Below are positions 28,734-38,635 of a stretch of 64,000 nt of DNA, piece after piece. Numbering within the stretch: the stretch's first letter is position 1; every line of letters begins with the position of its first letter. A program made the translations under genes and the position numbers. Below the pieces are notes generated by a model. It searched no databases. It was not told the origin of the DNA and saw only the letters and a program-made list of their open reading frames with translations. The stretch lies in contig JACRHT010000016.1 in the NCBI GenBank assembly GCA_016217545.1, forward strand, positions 1 through 64,000. Direction: 5' to 3'. This stretch comes from Opitutia bacterium. Its GTDB lineage: Bacteria; Verrucomicrobiota; Verrucomicrobiia; Opitutales; Opitutaceae.

Positions 28734-28931
28734 ATGCAAAAAACCAAAAAGTCCGTCGCGAAGCGCTTTAAGATCACTGCCCGAGGCAAGATGCTCCGCC
28801 GCACGCCTGGTTTCCGTCACTTGCTGGCCAACAAGAGCACGCGCGCCAAGCGAAGAGCGAGCCGGGACAAGCCCGTGGCGCCGGGCCACGCCGCGCCGCT
28901 GCTCATGTGCCTGCCATTCGGTCTGCGGTGA
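28734..28931 (+). CDS. rpmI: 50S ribosomal protein L35
   Basis: bL35 of 65 residues beginning MQKTKKSVAKRFKITARGKM, with GFRHLLANKSTRAKRR. The C-terminus (APLLMCLPFGLR) differs from the common form. The usual partners infC and rplT are not adjacent; here rpmI ends the rpoZ run. Confidence 0.93.
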   Translation: MQKTKKSVAKRFKITARGKMLRRTPGFRHLLANKSTRAKRRASRDKPVAPGHAAPLLMCLPFGLR

Positions 28932-29051
28932 GCGGGCCCTGCGTGCAATCGGCGCGCGGCGATCGATGCGACGCGGCGGAGAGCGTTGGCGGTTTGTGGT
29001 GACGGGCGACACGCTTGCCAGTGAGTGCGGGCTCGGGCTTTCTCGCGGCCG

Positions 29052-29630
29052 ATGCGATGGATTTTTCTTCTGTGCGCGCTGACGGCGACGGTTTCGGCGG
29101 CGGATTTCCGGCCCGTGTTGCTTGAGCACGCGAAACGTTATCCGCAACTCGAGCCGCAGGATTGCTACAAGCTGCTCTTTCAAGCGGTGCTCGGCGCTGA
29201 ACACGCGGTGGCCGATGAGGCGGGAGCGCGGAAGTGGATGGAGAACGAACTCGCGTCGCTCGGTGACGGCCCGGATGAGCCGCTCGTCGATCCCATCGCG
29301 CCGGACGGCGCGTTGGCGCGCGTGCATTTGCGGCCGTTCGTGGCGCGGGGCGGCGATGCGGCGAAGCTGGTGCGCGCCTTCGTCGCCACCGCGCAGCGCA
29401 AGTTCGGCACGCGTGACCAGCTGGCGGAGGCGTGGAATCAGGTCGTGACGCTGGCGGAGGAGAAACGCCTGCCATTCACGGCGGCCGCCGCGCGGGAGTT
29501 TGGCGACAAGATGCGCACCGCCGGCTGGCCGGCGGTGCATCATTCGAAGGCGTTCGGCGCGGCGCATCGGCCGGCCTATCGCGTCATCGCGTGGGAGTTG
29601 CTGAGCGGCGTCGTTCCGCCGGAGCGTTGA
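29052..29630 (+). CDS. Secreted protein of unknown function
   Basis: A 192-residue product with a signal peptide (RWIFLLCALTATVSAADF). The mature part begins with RPVLLEHAKRYPQLEPQDCY and KLLFQAVLGAEHAV, a pattern I associate with uncharacterised conserved proteins but cannot name. ATG 29052 is preferred over an upstream GTG at 29025. Convergent with the membrane protein gene that follows. Confidence 0.75.
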   Translation: MRWIFLLCALTATVSAADFRPVLLEHAKRYPQLEPQDCYKLLFQAVLGAEHAVADEAGARKWMENELASLGDGPDEPLVDPIAPDGALARVHLRPFVARGGDAAKLVRAFVATAQRKFGTRDQLAEAWNQVVTLAEEKRLPFTAAAAREFGDKMRTAGWPAVHHSKAFGAAHRPAYRVIAWELLSGVVPPER

Positions 29631-29654
29631 GGTCGGCCGAACTCGGCGCCGCGA

Positions 29655-30671
29655 TCACTCGCGATTCTTGAACCACACGTAGGTCGTGGAGCTGATGCCC
29701 ATCAGCGCGAAGGTTTGCGGATCGAAGTTCGGCAATTTGAGCGACGTCCAAGTGTCGAAGACGTAGATCGCGGCGAGCACGAGGGTCCACATGACCATTT
29801 GCACGCGGTGGAGGTTGGCACCTTTGGTGTCGCTGATGAGGTCGTCGACCAGGCCGACGTGGCGCTGCGGCGCAACGGCCACGGCGGCGACGACCGGTGC
29901 CGGGGCAGCGGGTTTCGGGTCGCCGGCGGCGGCGGACGCGAGCGTCGTTACGCTGCTGATGCCGAGCAACGCGACGGCGGTGCCATTGAGGATGCCGTTG
30001 GTCTGGCCGGTGATCAGGTAGAGCAGGATGAAGCTGACGCCGATGAGCACCATCCAGAGGGCGAGTTGCACGCGCGCGAGGCTGAAGGGGCGATCGGTCG
30101 GGGCGAGCGTGGGCTCATCGTCGCGCAGGACGCCGGTTTTCCAGCCCGTGAACCAAACGCCGACGACCACGATGAGCGCGATGATGGCGAATGCGATGAG
30201 GCGGAACGGATGGACGAGCCCGAAGAGCATCAGCGCGGGAGCGGTGCCAAGCGGTTTGAGCGGTTGGCCGGCGAATTCAAGTGAGATCGCCGCGTCTGCG
30301 GAGCCGAAGCGATCGGGCGCGAGCGCGTTGATCGCGACGCTGTCGAGCTCGCCCGGGCCCGCCGGTTTCGCGGCCGGGCGGATGATCGCGAAGCGGTAGT
30401 GTCCCGCTTCAGCGGCCGGGTAGATGCGGTCGATGCCCACGGGCACGCCGTTGATCCGCAGCGTCCATTTTGAAGCGTTCAGCCAGTCGGGGTTTGCGGG
30501 GCCACCCAGCTGGATGTCCACGAAATCGCCCCAACTCCGCATGTTGGTGGTGTCATGTGTGGCGAGCGTGAATTCGCCTGCGCCGGGTTGGATGGTGGGA
30601 CCGGCGGCGTGCGCGAGGTGAGCGAGCGCGATGGCAAACGTGAACAGGAGGATTTTTTTCAGGGTGTTCAT
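29655..30671 (-). CDS. Exported-domain membrane protein of unknown function
   Basis: A 338-residue protein with a signal peptide (ILLFTFAIALAHLAHA), a beta-rich extracytoplasmic domain (about 20-150) and four membrane helices in the C-terminal half, including FAIIALIVVVGVWF and LWMVLIGVSFILLYLITG. It ends in a short cytosolic tail. No family recognised. It lies 71 bp downstream of comM on the same strand. Confidence 0.78.
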   Translation of the reverse strand: MNTLKKILLFTFAIALAHLAHAAGPTIQPGAGEFTLATHDTTNMRSWGDFVDIQLGGPANPDWLNASKWTLRINGVPVGIDRIYPAAEAGHYRFAIIRPAAKPAGPGELDSVAINALAPDRFGSADAAISLEFAGQPLKPLGTAPALMLFGLVHPFRLIAFAIIALIVVVGVWFTGWKTGVLRDDEPTLAPTDRPFSLARVQLALWMVLIGVSFILLYLITGQTNGILNGTAVALLGISSVTTLASAAAGDPKPAAPAPVVAAVAVAPQRHVGLVDDLISDTKGANLHRVQMVMWTLVLAAIYVFDTWTSLKLPNFDPQTFALMGISSTTYVWFKNRE

Positions 30672-30742
30672 GGCGGGGATCGTGGATTGGAACGGGGAAA
30701 GTGGGGTGAAACTTTCAGCGCACACGCCGAAACGGAACCTGC

Positions 30743-32278
30743 TCAGTAGAACACGTTGCGATCGAGGGAGCGATACTGGATGGCTTCGAGGAGGTGCGGG
30801 GCGGCGATTTTCTCGGCGCCGGCGAGGTCGGCGATGGTCCGGGCGACTTTCAGGATGCGGTCGTAGGCGCGGGCGCTGAGGGCGAGCTGTTCCATGGCTT
30901 GCTGGAGCAGGTCGCCGAGCGAGGAATCGAGGTGGCAATGGCGCTTGATGTGCGTCTGCGACATGCGCGCGTTGGCGGTGACGCGGGAGTCTTGGAAGCG
31001 AGCGCGTTGCACGGCGCGGGCCGTCTCGACGCGGGTGCGGATGGCGGCGGAAGTTTCGCCGGCTTGGTCGTTGCGCAGCTCAGTGAGCGACAGCGCGGGC
31101 GCTTCGATGTGGATGTCGATGCGATCGAGCAGCGGACCGCTCACGCGATTGCGGTAGCGTTGGATTTGCGACGGCGCGCAGCGGCATTCGTGCTTCGGAT
31201 CGCCGAGATAGCCGCAAGGGCAGGGGTTCATCGCCGCGACGAGCATGAAGTGGCAGGGCAGGGTGATCTTGCCGGCGCTGCGGGAGATTTGGACGGTGCC
31301 GTCCTCGAGCGGTTGGCGCAGGACTTCGAGGGCCGAGCGCTTGAACTCGGGCAGCTCGTCGAGGAAGAGCACGCCGTGGTGCGCGAGGGAGATTTCGCCG
31401 GGGCCGGGCACTGCGCCGCCACCGAGCAGGCCGACGTCGGAGATGGTGTGGTGCGGCGCCCGGGCGGGGCGTTCGAGGAAGCGCACTTCGCCGTTGAGCG
31501 TGGCGCCGGCGGCGCTGTGGATGCGGAGGATCTCGAGATACTCGTCGAGCGTGGGCTGCGGCATGATCGTCGGCACGCGTTTCGCGATCATGGATTTCCC
31601 GGAGCCGGGCGGCCCGATCATCAGGAGATTGTGTCCGCCGGCGACAGCGACTTCGACGGCGCGGCGGACGGCGTGCTGGCCTTTGATCTCCGAGAAATCG
31701 AGGTGCGTGTCGCTCGCGGCGGCGGCGCGGCTGGGCTGGCGCGGGGCGACGGGGAGGAGTTTGGCTTCGCCGGCGAGGAAGCTCGCGGCTTCGTCGAGCG
31801 ATTTGACGGCGTAGACTTGGATGCCTTCGACGAGGGCGGCTTCGTCGGCGGTGATGGGCGGGAGGAGCAGGGTGCGCTTGCCGGACTGGCGGGCGAGGAC
31901 GGCGAGGGCGAGGCCGCCGCGGACGGCGCGCGTGGCGCCGGAGAGGCTGAGTTCGCCGGCGATGAGGAAGTCGTCGAGGCGCTCGTTCTTGAGTTTGCCG
32001 TCGGCGACGAGGATGCCGAGGGCGATGGGGAGATCGTAGAGCGCGCCTTCCTTGCGCAGGCCGCCGGGCGCGAGGTTGATGGTCGTGCGCGTGCGCGGCA
32101 TGCGGAAGCCGGAGTTGCTGAGCGCGGAGAAGACGCGGTCGTCCGACTCCTTGACGGCGGCGTCGGGGAGGCCGACGAGGATGAGTTTCGGTTCACCGGT
32201 TTCGCCGGTGTTGACTTCGACGGACACGGGGACGGCGTCGATCCCGACCAGGGCGGCCGAGCAGATCGTGGCAAGCAT
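30743..32278 (-). CDS. comM: ComM/YifB family Mg-chelatase-like AAA ATPase
   Basis: A helicase-type AAA+ ATPase that promotes branch migration during natural transformation in characterised members. Residues 1-190 form the ChlI/Lon-like domain ([20 protein letters not shown]). Walker [16 protein letters not shown] (about 221-235), Walker [12 protein letters not shown], and the Cys-rich zinc element [17 protein letters not shown] follow. 511 residues, the normal length. With the pilus motor genes nearby it is compatible with competence, but that is not shown. Confidence 0.93.
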   Translation of the reverse strand: MLATICSAALVGIDAVPVSVEVNTGETGEPKLILVGLPDAAVKESDDRVFSALSNSGFRMPRTRTTINLAPGGLRKEGALYDLPIALGILVADGKLKNERLDDFLIAGELSLSGATRAVRGGLALAVLARQSGKRTLLLPPITADEAALVEGIQVYAVKSLDEAASFLAGEAKLLPVAPRQPSRAAAASDTHLDFSEIKGQHAVRRAVEVAVAGGHNLLMIGPPGSGKSMIAKRVPTIMPQPTLDEYLEILRIHSAAGATLNGEVRFLERPARAPHHTISDVGLLGGGAVPGPGEISLAHHGVLFLDELPEFKRSALEVLRQPLEDGTVQISRSAGKITLPCHFMLVAAMNPCPCGYLGDPKHECRCAPSQIQRYRNRVSGPLLDRIDIHIEAPALSLTELRNDQAGETSAAIRTRVETARAVQRARFQDSRVTANARMSQTHIKRHCHLDSSLGDLLQQAMEQLALSARAYDRILKVARTIADLAGAEKIAAPHLLEAIQYRSLDRNVFY

Positions 32279-32298
32279 TCAGCAGGCGGAGAGCGGAG

Positions 32299-33159
32299 CT
32301 AGGTGGTTACCAATCCCAGCTGGGCGCGGCGGCGGACTTCAGCGATGTTGTCCTCGATGGCCTGCAAGTAGGGATTGGTTTGGCCCGTGAATGTAAGGTA
32401 GCGATGAACGGCGTCGGTCTCGGTGTCGAGCATCGGGCGCACGAATTTCTCCCAGAAGTCCGGCGTCTTGGTCTTCAGCTCGTGGACGGTGCGATACGGA
32501 CGGCTCTCGGGCGGCACGCCCTCGTGGTCGAAGGCCTCGGCGAATTCTGCGAAGAGGTAGTCGAGCTTGTCCGCATAGTCGGGCGCGCACATTTGCGAGA
32601 GGTAGTCGGCGGTGACCAGCAGGCAGGTCATGCGGCGCACCGTGGCGTTGCGGAATTTTTGCGTGCTGATGCGATTGCGCGGACCGGTGCAGCTGATCGC
32701 CGCGCAGACGTCGTCGAGTTCGTCGGGTTGAACGCCGAGGGCGGGCAGGTAGGCGCGCGCGAAATCGCAGCTGCGGCGCTCGTGGACCATCGTGTATTTC
32801 GCCCCCGTGCCATCGGTGTCGCCGGCGAGCTTCAGAAAGCCGCTGTCGTGCAGGAGCGCGGCGACGACGGTGAGTTCGGCGGCGCGTTGACCGAACTCCG
32901 GCAGTGCGTTCGCGCGGCGCTGGCCCGCAATCAGATCGGCGGTGCAAACGGTGGCTTGCAGCGTGTGGCCGAGATCGTGGTAGCGCATGTCGATCGCGAG
33001 ATAGCCGGAGCGGTTGCCCCAGAACGCGGCGGTGACATCGGCGAGGACGCGCTCGATCAAGGCGTGGCTCGAGGCCCAGCCCAGCGCGCCGAAGACGGTC
33101 TTCAAGTGGGTGGCGGTCGCGCCAGGGTCTTTGGCAACGATGGCGGTGGGGAGGGCCAT
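32299..33159 (-). CDS. HD-domain phosphohydrolase-like protein
   Basis: A 286-residue cytosolic protein with HD-superfamily metal ligands in order: MRYHDLGHTLQ, ALLHDSGFL, then VHERRS and a later Asp in TADYL. Substrate unknown; a nucleotide or cyclic-nucleotide phosphodiesterase activity is possible. ATG 33159 is chosen; ATG 33192 is an alternative. Ends 20 bp upstream of comM on the same strand and is divergent from coaE. Confidence 0.8.
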   Translation of the reverse strand: MALPTAIVAKDPGATATHLKTVFGALGWASSHALIERVLADVTAAFWGNRSGYLAIDMRYHDLGHTLQATVCTADLIAGQRRANALPEFGQRAAELTVVAALLHDSGFLKLAGDTDGTGAKYTMVHERRSCDFARAYLPALGVQPDELDDVCAAISCTGPRNRISTQKFRNATVRRMTCLLVTADYLSQMCAPDYADKLDYLFAEFAEAFDHEGVPPESRPYRTVHELKTKTPDFWEKFVRPMLDTETDAVHRYLTFTGQTNPYLQAIEDNIAEVRRRAQLGLVTT

Positions 33160-33223
33160 GCGGGTGAACTCGAAATAGGGTTTGCCCCTCATGCAGCAAG
33201 CGCATTTGTTTCGCCGTTCACGC

Positions 33224-33832
33224 ATGGCCCAACGTGGCAATTTGATCGTCGGCCTGACCGGCGGGATGGGATGCGGCAAATCCACCGCCGCTGCATTGTT
33301 CGCTGAGCTCGGCTTCCGCCGGCTCGATGCGGATCGGACCGTGCACGAAGTGCTGCTGCCGAGCGCGGAGGTCGTGACGGCGTTGCGGGAGAGGTTTGGC
33401 GACGGAATCCTGGGGGCGGACGGCGCGGTCGACCGCGCGAAGCTCGGGGCCGTGGTCTTCGGCGATGCGGAGGCGCTGGCATGGCTGGAGAACCTGCTCC
33501 ACCCGCGGCTACGGGCGCATTGGGACGGGATTTACGCCGCGGCACAGGACGAGAAGTTCATTGTCGAAGTGCCGTTGCTCTTCGAGAAACAGCTCCAGAA
33601 TAGGTTTGATTTCACGGTCTGCGTAACCACATCCTCCGACCTGCAACTTAGGCGGCTGGAGCAACGTGGTGTCTCCCCTGAGATCGCCCGCCAGCGCCTC
33701 GCCAAGCAGCTGCCCCTGGCCCGAAGATGCGAGTTGGCTGATTTCGTTCTCCTCAACGACGGCACCCTTTCATTTTTGCGCGAGCAAGTCAGCGAACTGG
33801 CCCGTCGCCTTTCCCTCATCCACTCTCACTGA
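33224..33832 (+). CDS. coaE: Dephospho-CoA kinase
   Basis: Last step of coenzyme A synthesis. The P-loop [14 protein letters not shown] is at residues 9-22, followed by [13 protein letters not shown], a CoaE-typical DADxxxH motif, and [10 protein letters not shown]. 202 residues from ATG 33224. It starts a run of genes (rho, pilB, pilT, pilB, pilC), with rho 14 bp away. Confidence 0.93.
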   Translation: MAQRGNLIVGLTGGMGCGKSTAAALFAELGFRRLDADRTVHEVLLPSAEVVTALRERFGDGILGADGAVDRAKLGAVVFGDAEALAWLENLLHPRLRAHWDGIYAAAQDEKFIVEVPLLFEKQLQNRFDFTVCVTTSSDLQLRRLEQRGVSPEIARQRLAKQLPLARRCELADFVLLNDGTLSFLREQVSELARRLSLIHSH

Positions 33833-33846
33833 CCCGCCATAACACG

Positions 33847-35778
33847 ATGGCCCTCCCTCCGAAGTCCGACGAGGACACTCCCAGCTCAGCGCCCGAAGGC
33901 GGCGAAGCTCCCAAGAAACGCACGCGCACCCGTTCGCGCCTCTATCGCTCGAAGAAAGCGGCGAGCGCCGATGCGGGTGAAGCTCCGGCGGCCCCGGTCG
34001 CGGAAAAATCCGCCCCTGCTCCTGCGCCGGTGCAGACCGAGTTTGTTCCCGAGCCGCGCCGTGAGGAACCGCCTCCGGCTCCTGCGCCCGAACGCCGCGA
34101 GCGCGCCGAAGAGCGTGCTCCTGCGCAAGAGGAAGTGCGCGAGACTCCGCCCGCTCCCGCCCCTGCGCCAAGCGGTGGCGAAGATTCCGGTGCCGGCCAA
34201 CCGCCCGCGCAGGCTGACAGCGCTGCGGGTGGCGGCGACAGTTACAGCGGCGACCAGCAGCAAGGTGGCCAGCAACACGGCGGCGGTGGTGGTGGCGGTA
34301 AATTCAACCGCTGGCGCGACAAAAAATTCCGCGGCGGCAAATGGGAAAAACACCGCGGCGGTGGCGGGCAGGGCGGCGGCAACGGCGGCCAGCCCAAGCA
34401 CCCCCAGCAACCGCCTCCGCCGAAAGGCGAGATCTACTACGGCGAAATGCCCGATCCCGCGCGCTTCGCCGATCTCGCGGCGCTCGACACGCTCGCCGAC
34501 GACATCGCCGCGAAGAAAGCCGACCCGATCTGGCTCAATGAACTTTACGCGCTCGGCCACGCGGAGCTGACGGCCAAGGCCCGCGAACTCGGCGCGAAGC
34601 TCGAAGGCGTGCCGAACCGCAAGCAACTCCTCAGCGCGATCTTCGCTGCCGCGGCAGAGCAGAAGATCCCGTTGCTCGACCAGGGCTGGATCGACCTCAC
34701 CGATCGCGGCTTCGGCTTCGTCGTTCACGACTTCGTCAACTACCGCCTTTACCCCGAGAACGCGTTCCTGCCGGACGGCTTCGTCAAGAAGCTCGGCCTC
34801 AAGCGCGGCCATCAGGTCGAGGTGCAGGTGCAGGCGCCGCAAGGCAACGACCGTTGCCCGAGCGTCGTGCGCATCCGCAAGGTCATGGGCGGCACGCCCG
34901 AGGACATTTCGTCGATCAAGCCGTTCGAGGAACTCACGCCTTACTATCCGCTGAAGCGCATCTGGCTCGAGTCGCAGGGCGCGAAGGACGTCTCCATGCG
35001 CATGGTCGACATCATCACGCCCGTCGGCTTCGGCCAGCGCGGCTTGATCGTCGCCCCGCCGCGCACCGGCAAGACCGTCCTGATGCAGAACATGGCGAAC
35101 TCGATCGCGGCGAACTCGCCCGAGGCGAAGCTCATCATCCTGCTCATTGACGAGCGTCCCGAGGAAGTCACCGACTTCCGCCGCCACTGCAAGGGCGAGG
35201 TCGTCAGCTCGACCTTCGACGAGACACCGGAAAACCACGTCCACTGCGCCGAGATGGTGATCGAGAAGGCGCGGCGTCTCGTGGAGCACGGCGAACACGT
35301 CGTCATTCTGCTCGACTCCATCACGCGCCTCGCGCGCGCCTACAACGCACTCGCGTCGAACTCCGGCAAGATCATGTCCGGCGGTCTCGAGGCCACCGCG
35401 CTGCAAAAGCCGAAGCGTTTCTTCGGTTCCGCGCGCAACATCGAGGGCGCCGGCTCGCTCACGATCCTCGGCACCGCGCTCGTCGACACCGGCAGCCGCA
35501 TGGACGAGATCATCTTCGAGGAGTTCAAGGGCACCGGCAACATGGAGCTCCACCTCGACCGCGACCTCGTCAACAAGCGCATCTTCCCCGCGCTCAACAT
35601 CGACAAGTCCGGCACGCGCAAAGAGGAGCTCATCTATCACCCCGACGAGCTCGCGCGCATCTACTCGTTGCGCCGCGCCATGCAGGGCGTGCCGGCGGCC
35701 GATTCGATCGAGATGCTCATCCAGCGCCTCAAGAAGACGAAGACGAACGCCGAATTCCTGATGAGCCTCAATCGCTGA
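33847..35778 (+). CDS. rho: Transcription termination factor Rho with long disordered N-terminus
   Basis: Hexameric RNA helicase that ends transcription. The first 195 residues are low-complexity: Pro/Ala/Glu-rich, then Gly/Gln/Arg-rich with [20 protein letters not shown]. After them come a Rho_N-type helical part (about 205-270), the RNA-binding domain (about 275-345) and the ATPase. Walker A is APPRTGKT (about 403), Walker [14 protein letters not shown], and the R-loop is in GTRKEEL. 643 residues. A second, short rho lies at 45956-47143. Confidence 0.95.
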   Translation: MALPPKSDEDTPSSAPEGGEAPKKRTRTRSRLYRSKKAASADAGEAPAAPVAEKSAPAPAPVQTEFVPEPRREEPPPAPAPERRERAEERAPAQEEVRETPPAPAPAPSGGEDSGAGQPPAQADSAAGGGDSYSGDQQQGGQQHGGGGGGGKFNRWRDKKFRGGKWEKHRGGGGQGGGNGGQPKHPQQPPPPKGEIYYGEMPDPARFADLAALDTLADDIAAKKADPIWLNELYALGHAELTAKARELGAKLEGVPNRKQLLSAIFAAAAEQKIPLLDQGWIDLTDRGFGFVVHDFVNYRLYPENAFLPDGFVKKLGLKRGHQVEVQVQAPQGNDRCPSVVRIRKVMGGTPEDISSIKPFEELTPYYPLKRIWLESQGAKDVSMRMVDIITPVGFGQRGLIVAPPRTGKTVLMQNMANSIAANSPEAKLIILLIDERPEEVTDFRRHCKGEVVSSTFDETPENHVHCAEMVIEKARRLVEHGEHVVILLDSITRLARAYNALASNSGKIMSGGLEATALQKPKRFFGSARNIEGAGSLTILGTALVDTGSRMDEIIFEEFKGTGNMELHLDRDLVNKRIFPALNIDKSGTRKEELIYHPDELARIYSLRRAMQGVPAADSIEMLIQRLKKTKTNAEFLMSLNR

Positions 35779-35808
35779 CGCGCGCCCGCGCCGGTCAGCC
35801 CGCCCCGC

Positions 35809-37524
35809 TTGACCACCGCCGACGACTTCGTCCTGCAACTCGCCGTGGATCGCGGTCTCGTGGCCGCGGAAGCGGTGGACGCTGCGCGGCGCGTGGCGGC
35901 GGAGCACACGGATCTCACCACGGCGGTGCCGAACGTGCTCGAGTCGCTGTTCTCGAGCGGCGCGCTCGATCGCCGCGCGCTCGCCGAAGCCACCGCGCAC
36001 GCGCTCGGCATGCCGTTCGTGGTCGTCGGGGAGCATCAAATCCCCGGCGACGTGCTCGCGACCATTCCGCGTTCGTTCGTGATGCGCCACGGCGTCTGCG
36101 CCGTGGCATTCGACGGTGATGCCGTGCAAGTCGCCGTTCCGGATCCGCTCGACGCGGACGTGCTCGACGGACTCTCGCACGTCTGCGACCGGCGCGTCAC
36201 TCCCGTGGTCGCGGCGAGCGACGACCTCCAGCGGACCATCGCGCGCCACTACGGCCGCGAGTCTGACGAATTGGAGGACCTGACAGGCGGCGCGGGCGCA
36301 TCGGCGGCCAGCGGCGAGTCGATCTCCGCCGCCGATCCCACCGCGAAGGACAGCGACGCGCCGATCATCCGCCTCGTTCACTCGATCATCCACGAGGCGG
36401 TGCGACGCCGCGCGTCGGACATCCATCTCGAGCCGCTGGAGCGTCGCTTCCGTGTGCGTTACCGGATCGACGGCGTGCTCGTGGAGGTCGACTCGCCGGC
36501 CAAGCGCCTGCAACTCGCGCTCATCTCGCGCGTGAAGATCATGGCGAACATCAGCATCGCCGAGAAGCGCGTGCCACAGGATGGACGCATCCAGATCATC
36601 CTTGGCGGCAAGCAGCTCGATTTGCGCGTCTCCTCGCTGCCCACGGCGCACGGCGAGAGCATCGTCATGCGCATCCTCGACAAGGAAGGCCTGCGCCTCG
36701 GTTTGCCGGAACTCGGCTTCTACGGAGACGACGAGACGGATTTTTCGAAACTCATCTCATCTCCCGATGGCATCCTGCTCGTCACCGGTCCAACCGGTTC
36801 GGGCAAGACGACGACGCTCTACGCGTGCCTCCATCACCTCAACAAGTCCGACCGCAAGATCATCACGGTCGAGGATCCGGTGGAGTATCAGCTGACGGGC
36901 ATCAACCAAGTGCCGGTGCGCGCGGAGATCGGCATGACCTTCGCGTCCGCGCTGCGCGCGATGCTCCGGCAGGCGCCGAACATCGTCATGGTCGGCGAAA
37001 TTCGCGATGCCGAGACCGCCGACATCGCCATCAACGCCTCGCTGACCGGTCACCTCGTCTTCAGCACGCTGCACACGAACGACGCCCCGAGCGCCGTCAC
37101 GCGCCTGATCGACATCGGCGCCAAGCCGTTCCTCGTGGCGGCCTCGCTGCGCGCGACGATGGCGCAACGTCTCGTGCGGCGCGTCTGCCGCAACTGCGCG
37201 CGCGACTACACGCCAACGGCGCGCGAGCTGCTCGCGCTCGGAGCGACGCCGGAGCAGTTGAAGGGCGCGCGCTTCATGCGCGGTGCCGGTTGCGTGGAGT
37301 GCAACGGCACCGGTTACCGTGGGCGCATGGGCATTTTTGAGATCTTTTTGATCTCGGACGAAATCCGCGCGATGATCTATGAGAACGCGAGTGCCACGCA
37401 GTTGCGCGCCCGCGCCCGGCGAGACGGCATGCGCACTATCCGCGAGGACGGCGTCCGAAAAGTGCTCGCCGGTCTCACCACAATCGAGGAAGTTGTCTCC
37501 GTCACTGTCGGCGATATCGACTAA
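35809..37524 (+). CDS. pilB: Type IV pilus/type II secretion assembly ATPase (first PilB/GspE copy)
   Basis: Hexameric ATPase that powers filament extension. An N-terminal MshEN-type domain (about 1-150) precedes the GspE domain. Walker A is [12 protein letters not shown] (about 326-337), with VEDPVEYQ, Asp-box [12 protein letters not shown] and His-box [15 protein letters not shown] zinc tetra-Cys element (CRNC ... CVEC) is near 465-505. A TTG start at 35809 fits; 571 residues. Located between rho and pilT. Confidence 0.92.
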   Translation: MTTADDFVLQLAVDRGLVAAEAVDAARRVAAEHTDLTTAVPNVLESLFSSGALDRRALAEATAHALGMPFVVVGEHQIPGDVLATIPRSFVMRHGVCAVAFDGDAVQVAVPDPLDADVLDGLSHVCDRRVTPVVAASDDLQRTIARHYGRESDELEDLTGGAGASAASGESISAADPTAKDSDAPIIRLVHSIIHEAVRRRASDIHLEPLERRFRVRYRIDGVLVEVDSPAKRLQLALISRVKIMANISIAEKRVPQDGRIQIILGGKQLDLRVSSLPTAHGESIVMRILDKEGLRLGLPELGFYGDDETDFSKLISSPDGILLVTGPTGSGKTTTLYACLHHLNKSDRKIITVEDPVEYQLTGINQVPVRAEIGMTFASALRAMLRQAPNIVMVGEIRDAETADIAINASLTGHLVFSTLHTNDAPSAVTRLIDIGAKPFLVAASLRATMAQRLVRRVCRNCARDYTPTARELLALGATPEQLKGARFMRGAGCVECNGTGYRGRMGIFEIFLISDEIRAMIYENASATQLRARARRDGMRTIREDGVRKVLAGLTTIEEVVSVTVGDID

Positions 37525-37539
37525 AAGTCCCTTCACGCC

Positions 37540-38622
37540 ATGCCCTACGAAATGAATGACCTCCTGGAGCTGGTCGTTGATCAGAAATGCTCCGATCTCC
37601 ACCTCCAGGTCGGCACGCCGCCCACGTTGCGCATGCGCGGCAGCATGACGCCGATCGACGGACCGGCGCTCACGCCGGCGGACACCGAGGGTCTCATGCT
37701 CTCGATCACGCCCGACAATCACGTGCAGAACGTGAAGCTGAACGGCGGCACCGACTTCGGCTTCGCGTATCTCGACAAGGCGCGTTTCCGCGTCTCCGTG
37801 CTCAAGGCGAAGGGCAACTACGGCATGGTCCTGCGCCAGATCCCGAACCAGCTCTTCGATCTCCGGCAAATCGGCCTGCCCGACAAGATCAAGGAACTGC
37901 TCTACCGCCCGCGTGGCCTGTTTCTCGTCACGGGACCGACCGGCTCCGGCAAGTCCACGACGCTCGCCTCGATGGTGAATTACATCAACGAGAACCGCGA
38001 CGGACACATCATCACCATCGAGGACCCGATCGAGTATTACCACCCGCACAAGCGCTGCGTCGTCACCCAGCGCGAGATCGGGCAGGACGTGCCGAGCTTC
38101 TCCGAAGCCATCCGCCGCGCGCTGCGCCAGGATCCGGACGTGATTCTCGTCGGCGAATTGCGCGACCTCGAGACGATCGAAGCCGCCATCTCCGCGGCCG
38201 AGACGGGCCACCTCGTTTTCGGCACGCTGCACACGAACAGCGCCGCGAAAACCGTCGACCGCATCGTCGACGCGTTCCCCGCGAACATGAAGGAGATGAT
38301 CCGCACGCAGCTCTCGACGTCGATCATCGGCGTCATCTCCCAGTCGCTCTGCAAAAAGAACGGCGGCGGGCGCATCGCGGCCTACGAGATCATGGTGAAC
38401 ACCTCGTCGATCGCCTCGCTCATTCGCGACAACAAGACCTTCCGCATCACCTCCGACATCCAGACCGGCGCCGCGCTCGGCATGATCACGCTCGACACGC
38501 ACTTGCTCAGTCTCGTGAACCGCGAGCTGATCGATCCCGACGAAGCGGTGGAAAAGGCGCAGGATCCCGAGGCGATGAAGAACAAGCTCACCAGCATGGG
38601 CGTGAAGCTTCGCGCGGTGTGA
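37540..38622 (+). CDS. pilT: Twitching-motility ATPase PilT
   Basis: Retraction ATPase of type IV pili. 360 residues with [17 protein letters not shown], Walker [15 protein letters not shown] (about 131-144), Asp-box [14 protein letters not shown] and His-box [15 protein letters not shown], plus the PilT-typical [17 protein letters not shown]. It lies 15 bp after the first pilB and 13 bp before the second. Its presence argues for a retractable type IV pilus and not only a type II secretion system. Confidence 0.95.
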   Translation: MPYEMNDLLELVVDQKCSDLHLQVGTPPTLRMRGSMTPIDGPALTPADTEGLMLSITPDNHVQNVKLNGGTDFGFAYLDKARFRVSVLKAKGNYGMVLRQIPNQLFDLRQIGLPDKIKELLYRPRGLFLVTGPTGSGKSTTLASMVNYINENRDGHIITIEDPIEYYHPHKRCVVTQREIGQDVPSFSEAIRRALRQDPDVILVGELRDLETIEAAISAAETGHLVFGTLHTNSAAKTVDRIVDAFPANMKEMIRTQLSTSIIGVISQSLCKKNGGGRIAAYEIMVNTSSIASLIRDNKTFRITSDIQTGAALGMITLDTHLLSLVNRELIDPDEAVEKAQDPEAMKNKLTSMGVKLRAV

Positions 38623-38635
38623 TTCCGGCCGCGCG

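Noticed and set aside
33886-36651. A 921-codon open frame antisense to rho and pilB
   Set aside because: It has no domain features and a repetitive Arg/Asp/Ala-rich composition. Long antisense frames are expected in high-GC genes; rho and pilB are certain.
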